Assembly: GCF_025602895.1 (NCBI RefSeq)
Contig: NW_026516230.1
Span: 1-64,000, forward strand
DNA length: 64,000 nt
Reading direction: 5' to 3'
Source: Polychytrium aggregatum
Taxonomy: Eukaryota > Chytridiomycota > Chytridiomycetes > Polychytriales
Made by a program: the position numbers and the translations under genes. Below are positions 10,740 to 20,208 of the stretch, piece after piece. The notes below the pieces were generated by a model. That model had not been told where the DNA came from. It saw only the letters and a list, made by a program, of their open reading frames with translations, and did no database searches. How positions within the stretch are numbered: the first letter of the stretch is position 1; the number at the start of each line of letters is the position of its first letter.

Positions 10740-13700
10740 TCAATTTTTCGATCCCGAGTTGCGTTGCACTTGTGCTTGGCAAAGGTCGATCAGTGTGTCC
10801 ATTTCCGGAAGGTTGCGGTTGCGGCTGAGGAAGTCGTGGATATCTGCGAGTCCTCCATCCAAGAGTTCGGCCAGTGGTGCCCACGAGTCGTAAGATGGGT
10901 CGTATCCCTGCCAGCGGAGCAAGAACTCGTGTCGATATCCAGGAAGTCGACGTCGTCGGTTGATCCTGTGTCCAATGATCGCTTCGAACACTGATTCGTC
11001 GTTGTGGTTGGGTCCGGGTTCATCAAACACAAGTTGGTCGGTCGATGGTGTGTTGTAGGGGACGAGGGCGGAAGCGGGGAGTTCGGTTGTAAATCGGAGG
11101 GTCCTCGGGAGTCGAAGTCGATATCCAGTCGTTCCGATCTTCTCGATGATCTTGAAGGGTCCCAAGTACGGCATCCGCATCTTGGAGGGTGTGACGTCGT
11201 CCGTGCTGAAGTGATACGCGGTCGTGTCGATCAGGACTTGGTCGCCAATGTCGTAGCTGATATCGCGTCGATGTCGGTTGGCGTAGTACAGGGCCCGGTC
11301 CTGGGCCTTGCCGATGTTGTCCGAGACCAAGTCCAGAGTCGCTTGCATCTCCTCGATCGACTGTGCTGCAGGGTTGGACTCGGCGATGATGTCGGTGTTG
11401 GCAGGAGTGCGAGGATGCTGACCGTGCATCAGGAAGAAGGGCGAATGTCCAGTCGAAGCTGAGCTGTGTGAGTTGAGCGCGAACTGGATGTATGGCACTT
11501 GATCGATCCAGCGGGAGCCGAGGGCCAGAGTCGAACAGCGGATGGCCTCGGCGACGGTTGCCACAAAGCGTTCGACTTGTCCGGCGGCCTCGTGGTGGTG
11601 GGCAAAGGCGATCCGGAGTTCGGTCTTGAGCAGAGTGTTAAGTCCTGTCCAGAAGGCCGACCGGAAGCGTGTGTCGTGATCCGAGATGAAAGTGCCGGCG
11701 AGTCCAAAGTGCACAAAGACATCGCGGAAGTACTGGCGGGCGACGTCTTCGGCCGAGTCGGTCTTGTTGCCAGGAACCAGGACGACGTACTTGGTGAGGG
11801 AGTCGACAAAGATCGTGATCGAGTTGAAGGTGCGTCCCGAGAGTGAGTCCGTGACAGGCGGGAGTCCGAGGATGAAGTCGAGGGCGACAGTGTCCATCTT
11901 GCGGGTGGCCACAGGGATCCGGGAGAAGTGACCGTATGCTTGTTGTCGTCGGATCTTGGCTCGCTGGCAGATGTCGCAGTGCGAGACCCACTCGGCAATG
12001 TCCTTGGACATGGCGGGCCAGTAGTAGTGTGTCGAGATGGCCTTGTAGAGCGTGTTGGTGCCGGGGTGAGCTGCACAGACAGAGTCGTGGTGGTCCTTGA
12101 TGATCGAGATGCGGAGGTCCTTGCCGGGGATGCAGATGCGGGTCGAGTCGAAGTAGAGAATCCCGTGTCGAAGTGAGAAGCGGTGCAGCTGTGCCTTCAT
12201 CCACGGCTTGAGTCCGTCGGTCGAGTTGTCGCGGAGGACCGAGATCAGTGCTGACAGGATCGGGTCGGAGCTGTACTGAGTGCGGATGGTGTCCAAGAGA
12301 TCGTCGGGCGAGGGTCCGAGGTTGACAATCGCGTTGATGATCGAGACTTGGACGGCCTTGGAGATGGCTGTCGGTGTGCGCGAGAGCACGTCGGCGACCT
12401 TGTTCCACGAGCCGGGGATCCACTGGATCTCGAGGTCAAAGTCCAGCATCGTGTCGATGGCTCGCTGTTGGCGCTTGTTGAGGGTCTTGGAGTCGAGGAT
12501 GTGCTTGAGCGCCTTCTGGTCGGTGTGGAGGAAGACTTTGCGGCCGACGAGGTAGTTCTTGAACTTGTCGAGGTGGCGGGTGATCGACAGCAGCTCGCCG
12601 TTGTAGGGCGAGTAGTTGAGTTCGGATCCGTGCAGTTTCTGCGAGTTGAAAGCGATGGGGCGCACCGTGCCGGATCCGTCCATGTCCTGCCCGATCCATC
12701 CACCAATCGATGCGCTTGACTCGGACCAGTCGGTGAAGAGGTGAATGTCCTTGTCCGGGTTGACCATGTGCAGCGACTGAGGCGAGAGCAACTTGAGCTG
12801 CTCGAAGGCGGCGATGGCGTTGTCGTCCCAGACGACGGACTTGGTCGAGTTGGCGGAGCGGGTGGTGATCAGAGTCGAGAGTGGACCGGCGAGGGCAGCG
12901 TAGCCAGGGACAAAGCTCATGATGGTGTTGGTCAAGCCGAGGAAGCTGCGGAGTTCGTGTTCGGTCGTTGGTCGCGGGTAGTTCTTGATGGCGTCGATGC
13001 GCGAGGGATGCACTTGGATGCGTCCTTCGCCGATGATGAAGCCGAGATAGGTGACGGTCGAGTTGAAGAACGAACACTTCTCGGGTCGGATCTTGAAGCC
13101 GTGTCGGTGGATCTTGTCGAGGACCAGTTCGATGTGGCGGATGTGCTGGTCCTCGTCCTCGGATGCGATCAGGATGTCGTCGATGTAGACGAACACAAAG
13201 TCGTCGATGAACTCGCGGAAGATGTCGTTCATCGCGGCTTGGAACACGGAGGGACTGTTGGCGAGGCCGAAGGGCATCACAAGCCACTCAAAGTGGCCGT
13301 ACTTGGTCCTGAAGGCCGTCTTGGGGGTGTCGGCGTCGGCAATGCGGATCTGGTGGAATCCGCGTTGCAAGTCGAGCTTGGAGAAGACACGGCACTTGGA
13401 CAGGCGGTCGATGATCTCGCGCATGTTGGGCAGCGCGGTGCGGTCCTTGACGGTGATCTTGTTGAGGGCGCGGAAGTCAAAGACGAGTCGGAACTTGTCG
13501 CCCTGCTTGACCCAGAAGATCGGTGCGCCGAAGGGCGAGACGGACTTGCGGATGTGGCCGATCCGGAGCAATCGGTCGAGTTCGTCTTTGAGACGAGCGA
13601 GTTCTTCGGCCGACATTTGGTAGAGCGACGACCAGGTTGGCTTGGCAGAGTCGTCGAGTTGGATGTTCATGTCGATGCCGGGTCGGTGAGGCGGGAGTTC

Positions 13701-14549
13701 CTTGAGTTCGTTGAAGGCATCGCGGTACTTTGCGATGATGGATCGGTGTTCGGGGGTCAGTGGTTCGAGGACACGGGCAAGTTGGGCAACGGGGTCGTAG
13801 GGTTCAACAGCAACTGTATTCAAGTCACTGCTCAGAGTACAAACATACACGGCGCCGGGAGTCGAAGCCAGTGCGTTGATCTGCTGGGTCGACATGTGGT
13901 ACTGGGATCGGAGTTCGAGGGTCGTGAGTGGCATTCCGGTGTCGGGTCGCGATGCCGTCCAAGTGTGGTGCTTCCCGTCGATCGAGAACTTGATTCGGTT
14001 GGAGGGCCAGTCGATCTCGGGGTTGGTCTGGTCGAGCCAGTTCTTGCCGAGGATAACGTCCCAGGTGAGTGGCGCGGTGAAGAGGTTGATGCGGGCGTGG
14101 TAGTCGTGGATGGTGAGGTCGACGGGATCGGTGACGGAGGACGGGAAGGACTTGCCGTTGGGCATCGTGACGGCGTTGGCGGTGGTCTTGGTTCGAAGGT
14201 CGAGGGTCGAGGCGAGGGTCTCGGAGATGTGCGAGTTGGTCGCACCAGGGTCGATGAGGACGGTGATCGGGGAGCCGTTGAGGGTGGCGTCGATCACAAG
14301 CAGTCCCTTGCCGTGGTTGGCGGCAATGCGGTGGGGTTCGTCGATGAGAGAGTTGATCAGGTGAGGTCCGGTGGCGAGAGTCAATAGTTCAGCGTCGGGG
14401 GTCGGAGTCGGATGGCGGCAACTCGCCGGGTCCTTCAGAGGTCGTAGTATCCAGGGGTTGCCGCCTCGTCGTTTCCCTGATCTTCGTAGAAGGTGGCCTG
14501 GTCGGCGGTCTCGACGATGGCGTTGATGCGGGGCTGGTTCAAGGGACAC
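10740..14549 (-). CDS. pol: A2 Pol polyprotein, 1269 aa
   Basis: Intact -1-frame polyprotein with the same domain order as A5. It carries Q at residue 297 (subfamily II). The frameshift element lies at 14414-14477. It is probably coding-competent, though A2 shares its 3' LTR with A1. Confidence 0.95.
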   Translation of the reverse strand: MSLEPAPHQRHRRDRRPGHLLRRSGKRRGGNPWILRPLKDPASCRHPTPTPDAELLTLATGPHLINSLIDEPHRIAANHGKGLLVIDATLNGSPITVLIDPGATNSHISETLASTLDLRTKTTANAVTMPNGKSFPSSVTDPVDLTIHDYHARINLFTAPLTWDVILGKNWLDQTNPEIDWPSNRIKFSIDGKHHTWTASRPDTGMPLTTLELRSQYHMSTQQINALASTPGAVYVCTLSSDLNTVAVEPYDPVAQLARVLEPLTPEHRSIIAKYRDAFNELKELPPHRPGIDMNIQLDDSAKPTWSSLYQMSAEELARLKDELDRLLRIGHIRKSVSPFGAPIFWVKQGDKFRLVFDFRALNKITVKDRTALPNMREIIDRLSKCRVFSKLDLQRGFHQIRIADADTPKTAFRTKYGHFEWLVMPFGLANSPSVFQAAMNDIFREFIDDFVFVYIDDILIASEDEDQHIRHIELVLDKIHRHGFKIRPEKCSFFNSTVTYLGFIIGEGRIQVHPSRIDAIKNYPRPTTEHELRSFLGLTNTIMSFVPGYAALAGPLSTLITTRSANSTKSVVWDDNAIAAFEQLKLLSPQSLHMVNPDKDIHLFTDWSESSASIGGWIGQDMDGSGTVRPIAFNSQKLHGSELNYSPYNGELLSITRHLDKFKNYLVGRKVFLHTDQKALKHILDSKTLNKRQQRAIDTMLDFDLEIQWIPGSWNKVADVLSRTPTAISKAVQVSIINAIVNLGPSPDDLLDTIRTQYSSDPILSALISVLRDNSTDGLKPWMKAQLHRFSLRHGILYFDSTRICIPGKDLRISIIKDHHDSVCAAHPGTNTLYKAISTHYYWPAMSKDIAEWVSHCDICQRAKIRRQQAYGHFSRIPVATRKMDTVALDFILGLPPVTDSLSGRTFNSITIFVDSLTKYVVLVPGNKTDSAEDVARQYFRDVFVHFGLAGTFISDHDTRFRSAFWTGLNTLLKTELRIAFAHHHEAAGQVERFVATVAEAIRCSTLALGSRWIDQVPYIQFALNSHSSASTGHSPFFLMHGQHPRTPANTDIIAESNPAAQSIEEMQATLDLVSDNIGKAQDRALYYANRHRRDISYDIGDQVLIDTTAYHFSTDDVTPSKMRMPYLGPFKIIEKIGTTGYRLRLPRTLRFTTELPASALVPYNTPSTDQLVFDEPGPNHNDESVFEAIIGHRINRRRRLPGYRHEFLLRWQGYDPSYDSWAPLAELLDGGLADIHDFLSRNRNLPEMDTLIDLCQAQVQRNSGSKN

Positions 14550-15493
14550 TGCGAGGCGATGTGGCCGAACTTGCGGCAGCGGAAGCAGCCTCCGTTACGG
14601 CGGAGGTACTCCTTCTCGCGGTCGGTGAGCTTCTTGATCGGGCGCATGTCGACGTTGTCGAGGTCCATGGCGTTGGGGTCACGTGCGGGAGGCTGGGTCG
14701 GCTGGAAGGCGGGACGAGGAGGACGGACCATTGGGCGGAACTGCGGCTGACCAGGTGGAGCGCGGAAGAGAGGAGGTCGCTGGAACTGGAGCTCGCGGAA
14801 GGGTTGATCGCGGAACTGAGTGCGAGCGGGCTGCTGCATCAGGGGTTGCGATTGACCCATAATGGACTCGTATCGCTCGGCGAGGGCCATGGCATCTTCG
14901 AGGGTGGCTGTGTTGGAGTCAAGCTTCCATTCGACTTCGATGCGCACCCTGTGCTTGAGCTTGGTGAGGTAGCGCTGCAGGTTCTGGCGGTTGTTGCTGA
15001 AGTGGGGCAGCTCGAGGAGGAGATCGCGGAAGCGAGAGTTGAACTGCTCGACGGAGCCGGTGTGGCGCAGTGCTTCGAACTCATCCTCGGTGGTGCGCAG
15101 CGAGGTGGACGGAAGGAAGGTGTCGCGGACGAGGGACAGGACGGCGGCCGGGGTCAGGTTGTCGAGTTGCTTGCCCTGGGACCAGAGGCGCCACCAGGTC
15201 TTGGCCTTGCCCTTGAGGTTCATGGCGACGGTGGCGACAGCGGTGGCGTCATCGAGACTGTGGAAGGCAATGTACTCGGTCATTGAGAAGACAAACTCGT
15301 CAACGACAGCAGCCTTACGCTCGCCAGTGAAGGCGTCGGGGAGCGGGATCTTGGGACGCTTGAAACCGGGAGGGACCGTGGGGAGATTCGGCTGGGCAGT
15401 CAGGGCGGAGAGGACCAGGGCGCGGTCCTCGAGCGATAGTTGTTCAAGGGCCTGGAGACAGGCATTGACGGCGGGATCGACCGATGCTACCAT
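14435..15493 (-). CDS. gag: A2 Gag, 352 aa
   Basis: Same 352-residue gag as A1 except that the N-terminus reads MVASVD (subfamily II; the fifth codon differs by one base). CCHC knuckle at residues 303-316. The start codon again straddles the LTR edge at 15493. Confidence 0.95.
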   Translation of the reverse strand: MVASVDPAVNACLQALEQLSLEDRALVLSALTAQPNLPTVPPGFKRPKIPLPDAFTGERKAAVVDEFVFSMTEYIAFHSLDDATAVATVAMNLKGKAKTWWRLWSQGKQLDNLTPAAVLSLVRDTFLPSTSLRTTEDEFEALRHTGSVEQFNSRFRDLLLELPHFSNNRQNLQRYLTKLKHRVRIEVEWKLDSNTATLEDAMALAERYESIMGQSQPLMQQPARTQFRDQPFRELQFQRPPLFRAPPGQPQFRPMVRPPRPAFQPTQPPARDPNAMDLDNVDMRPIKKLTDREKEYLRRNGGCFRCRKFGHIASQCPLNQPRINAIVETADQATFYEDQGNDEAATPGYYDL

Positions 15494-15958
15494 GTCAGAT
15501 CACGGGATCAAGAGGAGATCAAAAGAAAAAGATAGAGAAGGGTTTTATTGATCTTAGCGAGGCTAGGATCTAGAGTCAAGTGTGTCTGGGGTCGAAGGTG
15601 ATGACCAGAAACATGAGCGGGTGAAGGCGGGCTATTTATCTGTCTGGCGGTCCCGGAGGCGAAGCCTGCCGCAGCGGGGGCGAAGCAGCGGAGGCGGCGG
15701 GACAGCAGCCAGGCAGCAACGGCTAACCGGAGAAACATGTGAAAGTCTGACAAATGCTCGGTGGCTGACAAATGCGGGTGACACAGCGTCTGACTAATGC
15801 ATGGTCGATGACAAATGCAGGGAAAACAGAGCGGCGTGTGCAACATGAGAGCAAGGAAAAAGGAAAGGCGTCACAGGACAAAGGAAAAGGAAAGTGTGCG
15901 ACGCAAACAGTGACACAAGTGCGACGGTGCAGCTAGGCGGGCAGAGCGATCTGTGACA
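15493..15958 (-). repeat. LTR of family A (a3), 5' LTR of A2
   Basis: 466-bp young LTR. Its outer edge abuts B3 pol at codon 269 (flank CGTCG), with no matching flank on the other side of the A1-A2 block. Confidence 0.95.
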
Positions 15959-17878
15959 CGTCGACTGGAAAGGCCGCACTGTCCGTGTTGGCCCTGACAT
16001 TGTCCTGCAGGGCATGGCCTCACCCAACATGCCACCTCTCCTCTCAGCCATGCAATTCAAGAGGCTGATCAAGAAGGACACGTCGTTCCTCTGTGTCGTG
16101 CGTGAGGTCGACGACACCGACCAAGCCGGTCCCGGTCCCCCGCCTGTGGTGACCAAGCTGCTCGACGAGTACAAGGACGTATTCCCCGACCAGTTGCCAC
16201 AATGCCTGCCACCCCAACGCACCGTCGATCATCGCATCGACATCGAACCAGGCTCGTCGCCTCCGTCAAGACCGACGTACCAACTGTCGCTGACGGAGAT
16301 GGACGAACTCAAGCGCCAGTTGGATGACCTCCTCGCCCATGGGTTCATCCGCCCGAGCCAGTCACCGTATGGTGCACCAGTGCTCTTTGTCAAGAAGAAA
16401 GAAGGTGATCTCAGGATGTGCGTCGACTATCGCGCACTAAACAAACAGACCATCAAGAACACCTACCCGTTGCCCAGGATCGACGAGTTGATGGATCGTC
16501 TGAGTGGAGCAAAGGTCTTTAGCAAGATAGACCTCCGCTCAGGCTACCATCAGATCCGCATCCACGAGGATGATGTCCACAAGACCGCCTTCAGGACTCG
16601 CTACGGACTGTACGAGTTCCTAGTGCTGCCGTTCGGATTGACGAACGCACCTGCCACGTTCATGCAGCTGATGAACGATGTGTTCCGCCAAGAGCTCGAC
16701 AACTCTGTCATCGTGTACCTGGATGATATCCTTGTGTACAGCAAGGATGAAGCGACCCATGAAGGTCATGTCGCCCGCGTGCTGGCCAAGCTACGCGAGC
16801 ACAAGTTGTATGCCAAACTGTCCAAGTGTGAGTTCTTCAAGAATCAAGTCCCGTTCCTGGGACACGTTGTCTCAGGAAGAGGAATCGAAGTCGACCCCGC
16901 CAAGGTCAAGTCTGTGGTCGAGTGGCCGCCGCTCGCATGCGTCTCTGACGTGCAGTCGTTTCTCGGTCTCGTCAACTACTACCGCCGATTCATCCCCGAT
17001 CTGGCGCGCACTGCCGGTCCACTCACAGACCTACTCCGCAAAGAGTGCCCCTTCGTGTGGGACCACCCACAACGCCAAGCGTTCGAGACCCTCAAGCACG
17101 CCTTGACGAACGCTCCTGTCCTCGCTGTGTTCGACCCGAACACGGATGTCTCCGTGCACACCGACGCCTCCGACTTTGCGGTGGGAGCTGTTTTGATGCA
17201 GGAGGGAAGGCCCGTTGCCTTCGAGTCGCGCAAACTGTCCCAACACGAGATCAACTATCCCGTGCACGAGAAGGAGCAGCTTGCGATCATCTACGCGCTG
17301 CAGAAGTTCCGAGTGTACCTCCACGGTACCGCCAAGCCCTTCAAGATTGTGACGGACCACCAGTCACTGCGTTACCTCGACACCAAGAAGAACCTGAGCC
17401 GACGCCAAGCGCGATGGATGGAGTTCCTCGCCGAGTACAACTACGAGGTTGTATACCAGAAAGGCAAACTCAATGTGGTGCCTGACGCACTGTCCCGACG
17501 CCCCGACTACCAATTGGCGTCACTGTACGAGTCGACTGTCAGTGTCGACAACACGATGCTGGATGTTGTCCGAGACAACATCGCCAACGACAAACAGTTC
17601 GGAGAACTGTTCCGAAAGGTGTCTAAGCTCCCCAAGGACGACGAATCATCCGAGTACACAGTGCGTGATGGCCTGCTCCTCCTGAAGAAGGACAGCCGTG
17701 TCTGTGTGCCGGACATTCCGTCGTTGAAGACCAAGTTGCTCCAAGAGGTCCACGACTCGCCCCTCGCTGGACACTTTGGAGTCGAGAAGACATACGACCG
17801 ACTGGCCAAAGTCGCATACTGGCCTGGAATGAAGCGCACCGTCGAGAAGTACATCGAGTCCTGCCATACCTGCAAGAT
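15959..17878 (+). pseudogene. pol: B3 pol, piece 1 (residues ~269-909: RT, RNase H, integrase zinc finger)
   Basis: Open throughout and, by protein comparison, identical to B2 pol over the same stretch. It contains the RT palm with YLDD, the RNase H DASD motif and the integrase HHCC finger (CHTC at the end). Truncated at the left by LTR a3 and interrupted at the right by A3 after the CAAGAT site. As a transcript it would read only a few residues into the A LTR before a stop (17921). Confidence 0.92.
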
Positions 17879-18344
17879 TGTCAGATCACGGGATCAAGAG
17901 GAGATCAAAAGAAAAAGATAGAGAAGGGTTTTATTGATCTTAGCGAGGCTAGGATCTAGAGTCAAGTGTGTCTGGGGTCGAAGGTGATGACCAGAAACAT
18001 GAGCGGGTGAAGGCGGGCTATTTATCTGTCTGGCGGTCCCGGAGGCGAAGCCTGCCGCAGCGGGGGCGAAGCAGCGGAGGCGGCGGGACAGCAGCCAGGC
18101 AGCAACGGCTAACCGGAGAAACATGTGAAAGTCTGACAAATGCTCGGTGGCTGACAAATGCGGGTGACACAGCGTCTGACTAATGCATGGTCGATGACAA
18201 ATGCAGGGAAAACAGAGCGGCGTGTGCAACATGAGAGCAAGGAAAAAGGAAAGGCGTCACAGGACAAAGGAAAAGGAAAGTGTGCGACGCAAACAGTGAC
18301 ACAAGTGCGACGGTGCAGCTAGGCGGGCAGAGCGATCTGTGACA
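17879..18344 (-). repeat. LTR of family A (a4), 3' LTR of A3
   Basis: 466-bp young LTR next to target copy AAGAT (17874-17878) at the outer edge and the polypurine tract complement TCCCCCCC at the inner edge. Confidence 0.95.
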
Positions 18345-18378
18345 TCCCCCCCAGAAAAATTGTGCTCAAGTCAAACCA

Positions 18379-19708
18379 TCAATTTTTCGATCCCGAGTTG
18401 CGTTGCACTTGTGCTTGGCAAAGGTCGATCAGTGTGTCCATTTCCGGAAGGTTGCGGTTGCGGCTGAGGAAGTCGTGGATATCTGCGAGTCCTCCATCCA
18501 AGAGTTCGGCCAGTGGTGCCCACGAGTCGTAAGATGGGTCGTATCCCTGCCAGCGGAGCAAGAACTCGTGTCGATATCCAGGAAGTCGACGTCGTCGGTT
18601 GATCCTGTGTCCAATGATCGCTTCGAACACTGATTCGTCGTTGTGGTTGGGTCCGGGTTCATCAAACACAAGTTGGTCGGTCGATGGTGTGTTGTAGGGG
18701 ACGAGGGCGGAAGCGGGGAGTTCGGTTGTAAATCGGAGGGTCCTCGGGAGTCGAAGTCGATATCCAGTCGTTCCGATCTTCTCGATGATCTTGAAGGGTC
18801 CCAAGTACGGCATCCGCATCTTGGAGGGTGTGACGTCGTCCGTGCTGAAGTGATACGCGGTCGTGTCGATCAGGACTTGGTCGCCAATGTCGTAGCTGAT
18901 ATCGCGTCGATGTCGGTTGGCGTAGTACAGGGCCCGGTCCTGGGCCTTGCCGATGTTGTCCGAGACCAAGTCCAGAGTCGCTTGCATCTCCTCGATCGAC
19001 TGTGCTGCAGGGTTGGACTCGGCGATGATGTCGGTGTTGGCAGGAGTGCGAGGATGCTGACCGTGCATCAGGAAGAAGGGCGAATGTCCAGTCGAAGCTG
19101 AGCTGTGTGAGTTGAGCGCGAACTGGATGTATGGCACTTGATCGATCCAGCGGGAGCCGAGGGCCAGAGTCGAACAGCGGATGGCCTCGGCGACGGTTGC
19201 CACAAAGCGTTCGACTTGTCCGGCGGCCTCGTGGTGGTGGGCAAAGGCGATCCGGAGTTCGGTCTTGAGCAGAGTGTTAAGTCCTGTCCAGAAGGCCGAC
19301 CGGAAGCGTGTGTCGTGATCCGAGATGAAAGTGCCGGCGAGTCCAAAGTGCACAAAGACATCGCGGAAGTACTGGCGGGCGACGTCTTCGGCCGAGTCGG
19401 TCTTGTTGCCAGGAACCAGGACGACGTACTTGGTGAGGGAGTCGACAAAGATCGTGATCGAGTTGAAGGTGCGTCCCGAGAGTGAGTCCGTGACAGGCGG
19501 GAGTCCGAGGATGAAGTCGAGGGCGACAGTGTCCATCTTGCGGGTGGCCACAGGGATCCGGGAGAAGTGACCGTATGCTTGTTGTCGTCGGATCTTGGCT
19601 CGCTGGCAGATGTCGCAGTGCGAGACCCACTCGGCAATGTCCTTGGACATGGCGGGCCAGTAGTAGTGTGTCGAGATGGCCTTGTAGAGCGTGTTGGTGC
19701 CGGGGTGA
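18379..19708 (-). pseudogene. pol: A3 pol, C-terminal piece (residues ~829-1269)
   Basis: Holds the second half of the integrase zinc finger, the D-D-35-E core and the chromodomain. Cut off from its N-terminal part (25428-27912) by A4, inserted in the codons just after the first zinc-finger histidines. Not translated in place unless A4 is removed. Confidence 0.94.
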
Positions 19709-20174
19709 TGTCAGATCACGGGATCAAGAGGAGATCAAAAGAAAAAGATAGAGAAGGGTTTTATTGATCTTAGCGAGGCTAGGATCTAGAGTCAAGTGTG
19801 TCTGGGGTCGAAGGTGATGACCAGAAACATGAGCGGGTGAAGGCGGGCTATTTATCTGTCTGGCGGTCCCGGAGGCGAAGCCTGCCGCAGCGGGGGCGAA
19901 GCAGCGGAGGCGGCGGGACAGCAGCCAGGCAGCAACGGCTAACCGGAGAAACATGTGAAAGTCTGACAAATGCTCGGTGGCTGACAAATGCGGGTGACAC
20001 AGCGTCTGACTAATGCATGGTCGATGACAAATGCAGGGAAAACAGAGCGGCGTGTGCAACATGAGAGCAAGGAAAAAGGAAAGGCGTCACAGGACAAAGG
20101 AAAAGGAAAGTGTGCGACGCAAACAGTGACACAAGTGCGACGGTGCAGCTAGGCGGGCAGAGCGATCTGTGACA
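19709..20174 (-). repeat. LTR of family A (a5), 3' LTR of A4
   Basis: 466-bp young LTR, outer flank GGTGA, inner flank the polypurine tract. Confidence 0.96.
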
Positions 20175-20208
20175 TCCCCCCCAGAAAAATTGTGCTCAAG
20201 TCAAACCA

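Larger units (their letters stand above)
4955..15958 (-). mobile_element. A1-A2: two family A elements in tandem sharing the middle LTR
   Basis: The order along the window is LTR a1, A1 pol, A1 gag, LTR a2, A2 pol, A2 gag, LTR a3, all on the minus strand. LTR a2 (10240-10705) is the 5' LTR of A1 and the 3' LTR of A2. The two outer flanks differ (family D at the left, family B pol at the right) and share no 5-bp duplication. LTR-internal-LTR-internal-LTR arrays are the known product of unequal crossing over between LTRs, so this is read as a recombinant, not a single insertion. Confidence 0.92.
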
